DNA from: Ophiocordyceps camponoti-saundersi (nom. inval.)
Lineage: Eukaryota; Ascomycota; Sordariomycetes; Hypocreales; Ophiocordycipitaceae
Direction: 5' to 3'
Length of the DNA stretch: 64,000 nucleotides
Assembly (NCBI GenBank): GCA_003339415.1
Contig: PDHQ01000143.1
Location: 23,321 to 87,320 of the forward strand
A program made the position numbers and the translations under genes. The first letter of the stretch is position 1, and the number at the start of each line of letters is the position of its first letter. Positions 61,185-64,000 of this stretch are shown here, one piece after another. The notes beneath the pieces were generated by a model. The model ran no database searches and had not been told where the DNA came from. It worked only from the letters and a program-made list of their open reading frames with translations.

Positions 61185-63045
61185 TAACTTTTATATATTT
61201 TACGGATTCCGCGCTTATAATAATATAAATATAGACTTTTTATTTTTATATTATAAGCGGACTCTGCTCCCTTTATTACCTTATAGTAATAGCTAGCCGC
61301 GCCCGGAGCGATTTTAAGGGGGAGGGCGATATTATATAAGTTAATTATAACCGCGAAAATTTTTTACCTAAAATATAGCTCTACTCTAATTTATAATAAT
61401 CTTAAACCTAAAAGTTTATAATACTTATTACTTTATTAAAAGCTAAGGTAAATATTAGTAAGATTATTTTAAAAGATATTTTAATCTTTATATAAGTAAT
61501 TATCGAATAAATAGCGGAGTTTAAGAGAGTTTAGGGAGGTGCCCCTTTTATTTTAACTTTATTAGTTAATAGTATCTTCTTAGCTATTATAGCTATAATT
61601 TCCTCTCTTTTCTCTAGCTTTTTTCCTCTCTTTTCTTTAGCTTTAAGGGGAGCGGAATTTCTCTAATATAAGCTATAATTATAACTAAAATATTAAAGAA
61701 AATTATTAAAAAATAAGTTTTTAAGTAATATAAGCGATAGCTTATAATTTATTTTAATTTTATAGCTACTCCGCTTTAAGTCTAAGGCTTTAAAGTAATT
61801 ATAATAAATATTAACTACGGATTTTATAAGTAAGGCTAAGCTTTTATAATAAGAAAACTATTTAATAGCGATATTATAATAATATTCTAAGATACTATTT
61901 ATAAGCTTTAATTTAATCTAAAGTAGCTTTATATTATTTTTAAAAAAAAGGTATACTTAACTAGCGAAGATTATACTCTTATTATAAAAAGGGTACTAAT
62001 ATAAGCTTTATAATAAGGCGGTAAGAAAGCTTTTTAAAAGGAGATTAAGTTATTAAATAAGGTTTTAATAATATAATTATATATAAAAAAATATTATTTT
62101 AAAACTTAGCGGAGTTTCTTAATAATTATTATTAAGAATATAGCGGATATAAATTAAATTTATAATAAAACTATAATAATATAAGTGGAGATTTTTAACG
62201 CTAAACTATATATACTAAAAGTTTAACTTTAGTAATATTTTAAATATTACTAACTTAAATATATTACTAAATATTATATAATAAAGTTATAATATAATAA
62301 GTATTTTATTACTTTATATATAAATAGTAAGTTTACTTACTTTATAACTTATAAGAAAAGATTATATTATTATTTTTTTTATTAAAAGTTTTACCTTAAG
62401 TAAAATTAACTTTACTTTAAGATAAGAGCGGTATAAGACTAAGTGAAAAACGCGTATATTACCTAATATTAGAGGTTTATAAACCGAAACTTTATATATA
62501 CTGCCCCTTCTCCCCCTCTAGCGCTAACCAGAAACTAATAATAGCTAAGGTGGAAATATTAAAAAGTAAATATAATAATACCCCCTCCTCTAATTTTAAC
62601 TTTATACTTATTTATAGCTTTACTATAATAATCTAGCTATTTTTTAAAATTAGCTATTATAAGGTTTATTATAAAATAATAAAACCTTTATATATTCTTA
62701 AGCTATATTAATAAGGCTTTAATAAATTAGATTATTAAGGCTATTTTAATTAAACGCGAGGATTCGGTTTATAGCGATAATAATAGCTAAGAGGATAAGT
62801 AAACTATACGGATTTTATATTAAACTTAGTTTACGCGTACTCTTATTATCGCGGAGTTCACTTTAGGGGAAATATTAGCTTTTAAATTATTAGTTAATAC
62901 CTAACTTATTAAATTTATAAAATGCTAGGTATAGGCGGGGTCTAACCTAAAGCTAAGGTAACGCTTAAAAAGAGGGTTTTACCTTAAGTTTTTTAGTTTT
63001 TTCCCCTTCTTAAAATATATATAGGATAGTTCTAAGCTATATAAG
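61185..63045 (-). repeat. Repeat E inverted: complete M1+M2+M3 unit
   Basis: On the minus strand: M1 from ~63040 to ~62245, M2 to ~61405, M3 to ~61185. This is the only place where all three modules occur in order without interruption (~1.86 kb), so it is the best reference unit. It retains CA/TG at several spots in M1 (ACTGCCCC, ACCAGAAAC, AAGGTGGAAA at ~62500-62555, GTTCACTTT at ~62857). Confidence 0.78.

Positions 63046-64000
<955 letters not shown>

Overview
The window looks like an edge-of-gene to gene-desert transition in a filamentous ascomycete (Pezizomycotina). Only the first ~430 bases have ordinary composition. They hold the 5' end of a methionine aminopeptidase 1 gene on the minus strand, with a 61-bp fungal-type intron. 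The remaining ~63.5 kb is extremely AT-rich: TpA is everywhere and CpA/TpG are almost absent. That is the signature of repeat-induced point mutation (RIP), which turns CA into TA and TG into TA. It also explains why ATG codons and open frames vanish: no intact gene is visible after base 326, and protein families can only be recognised through stop-riddled frames.

Layout. 1-326: MetAP1 exons 1-2 (minus). 436-3860: RIP-mutated sequence with a diverged Gypsy LTR fragment (596-745) and a truncated copy of element A (1409-2830). 3866-6260 and 23792-25136: an array of a ~1.65-kb non-coding repeat (repeat E). Into one E unit a Tad/I-like LINE (LINE 1, plus strand, 6261-23791) has inserted, with a 17-bp target-site duplication (TSD) and a (TAA)n tail. 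Inside the LINE 1 reverse transcriptase sits a ~10.9-kb Gypsy element (element A copy 1, minus strand, 9718-20604) with 594-bp LTRs. 25147-38558: a second insertion with a LINE-like 3' end and otherwise unassigned content. It is interrupted by a Gypsy chromovirus (element D, minus, 31123-38488; 186-bp LTRs, TSD TTTTC). 38569-39463: AT-rich filler plus a GC-rich island. 39530-60125: a second, LTR-less copy of element A, split by another Gypsy chromovirus (element B, plus, 44148-58398; TSD TATAT), which is itself split inside its chromodomain by a third LTR element (element C, 49011-56292; 301-bp LTRs, TSD GAAAT). 60126-63900: repeat E again, in the opposite orientation. 63901-64000: a (TTA)n microsatellite running off the window.

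The nesting gives relative ages: E is older than LINE 1, which is older than A copy 1; A copy 2 is older than B, which is older than C; the 25-38.5 kb insertion is older than D. No protein-coding gene, tRNA, rRNA or CRISPR was recognised in the desert. A region like this is typical of a subtelomere, a pericentromere or centromere, or an AT-isochore of a RIP-active fungus; the sequence alone does not decide which.

The most unusual parts are element C, which has perfect LTR/TSD structure, no pol domain I could recognise and ten copies of the palindrome TCGTACGA; the triple nest A/B/C; and the inverted arrangement of repeat E at the two sides of the block. All element boundaries were found by reading and aligning by eye; those without an exact TSD are approximate.
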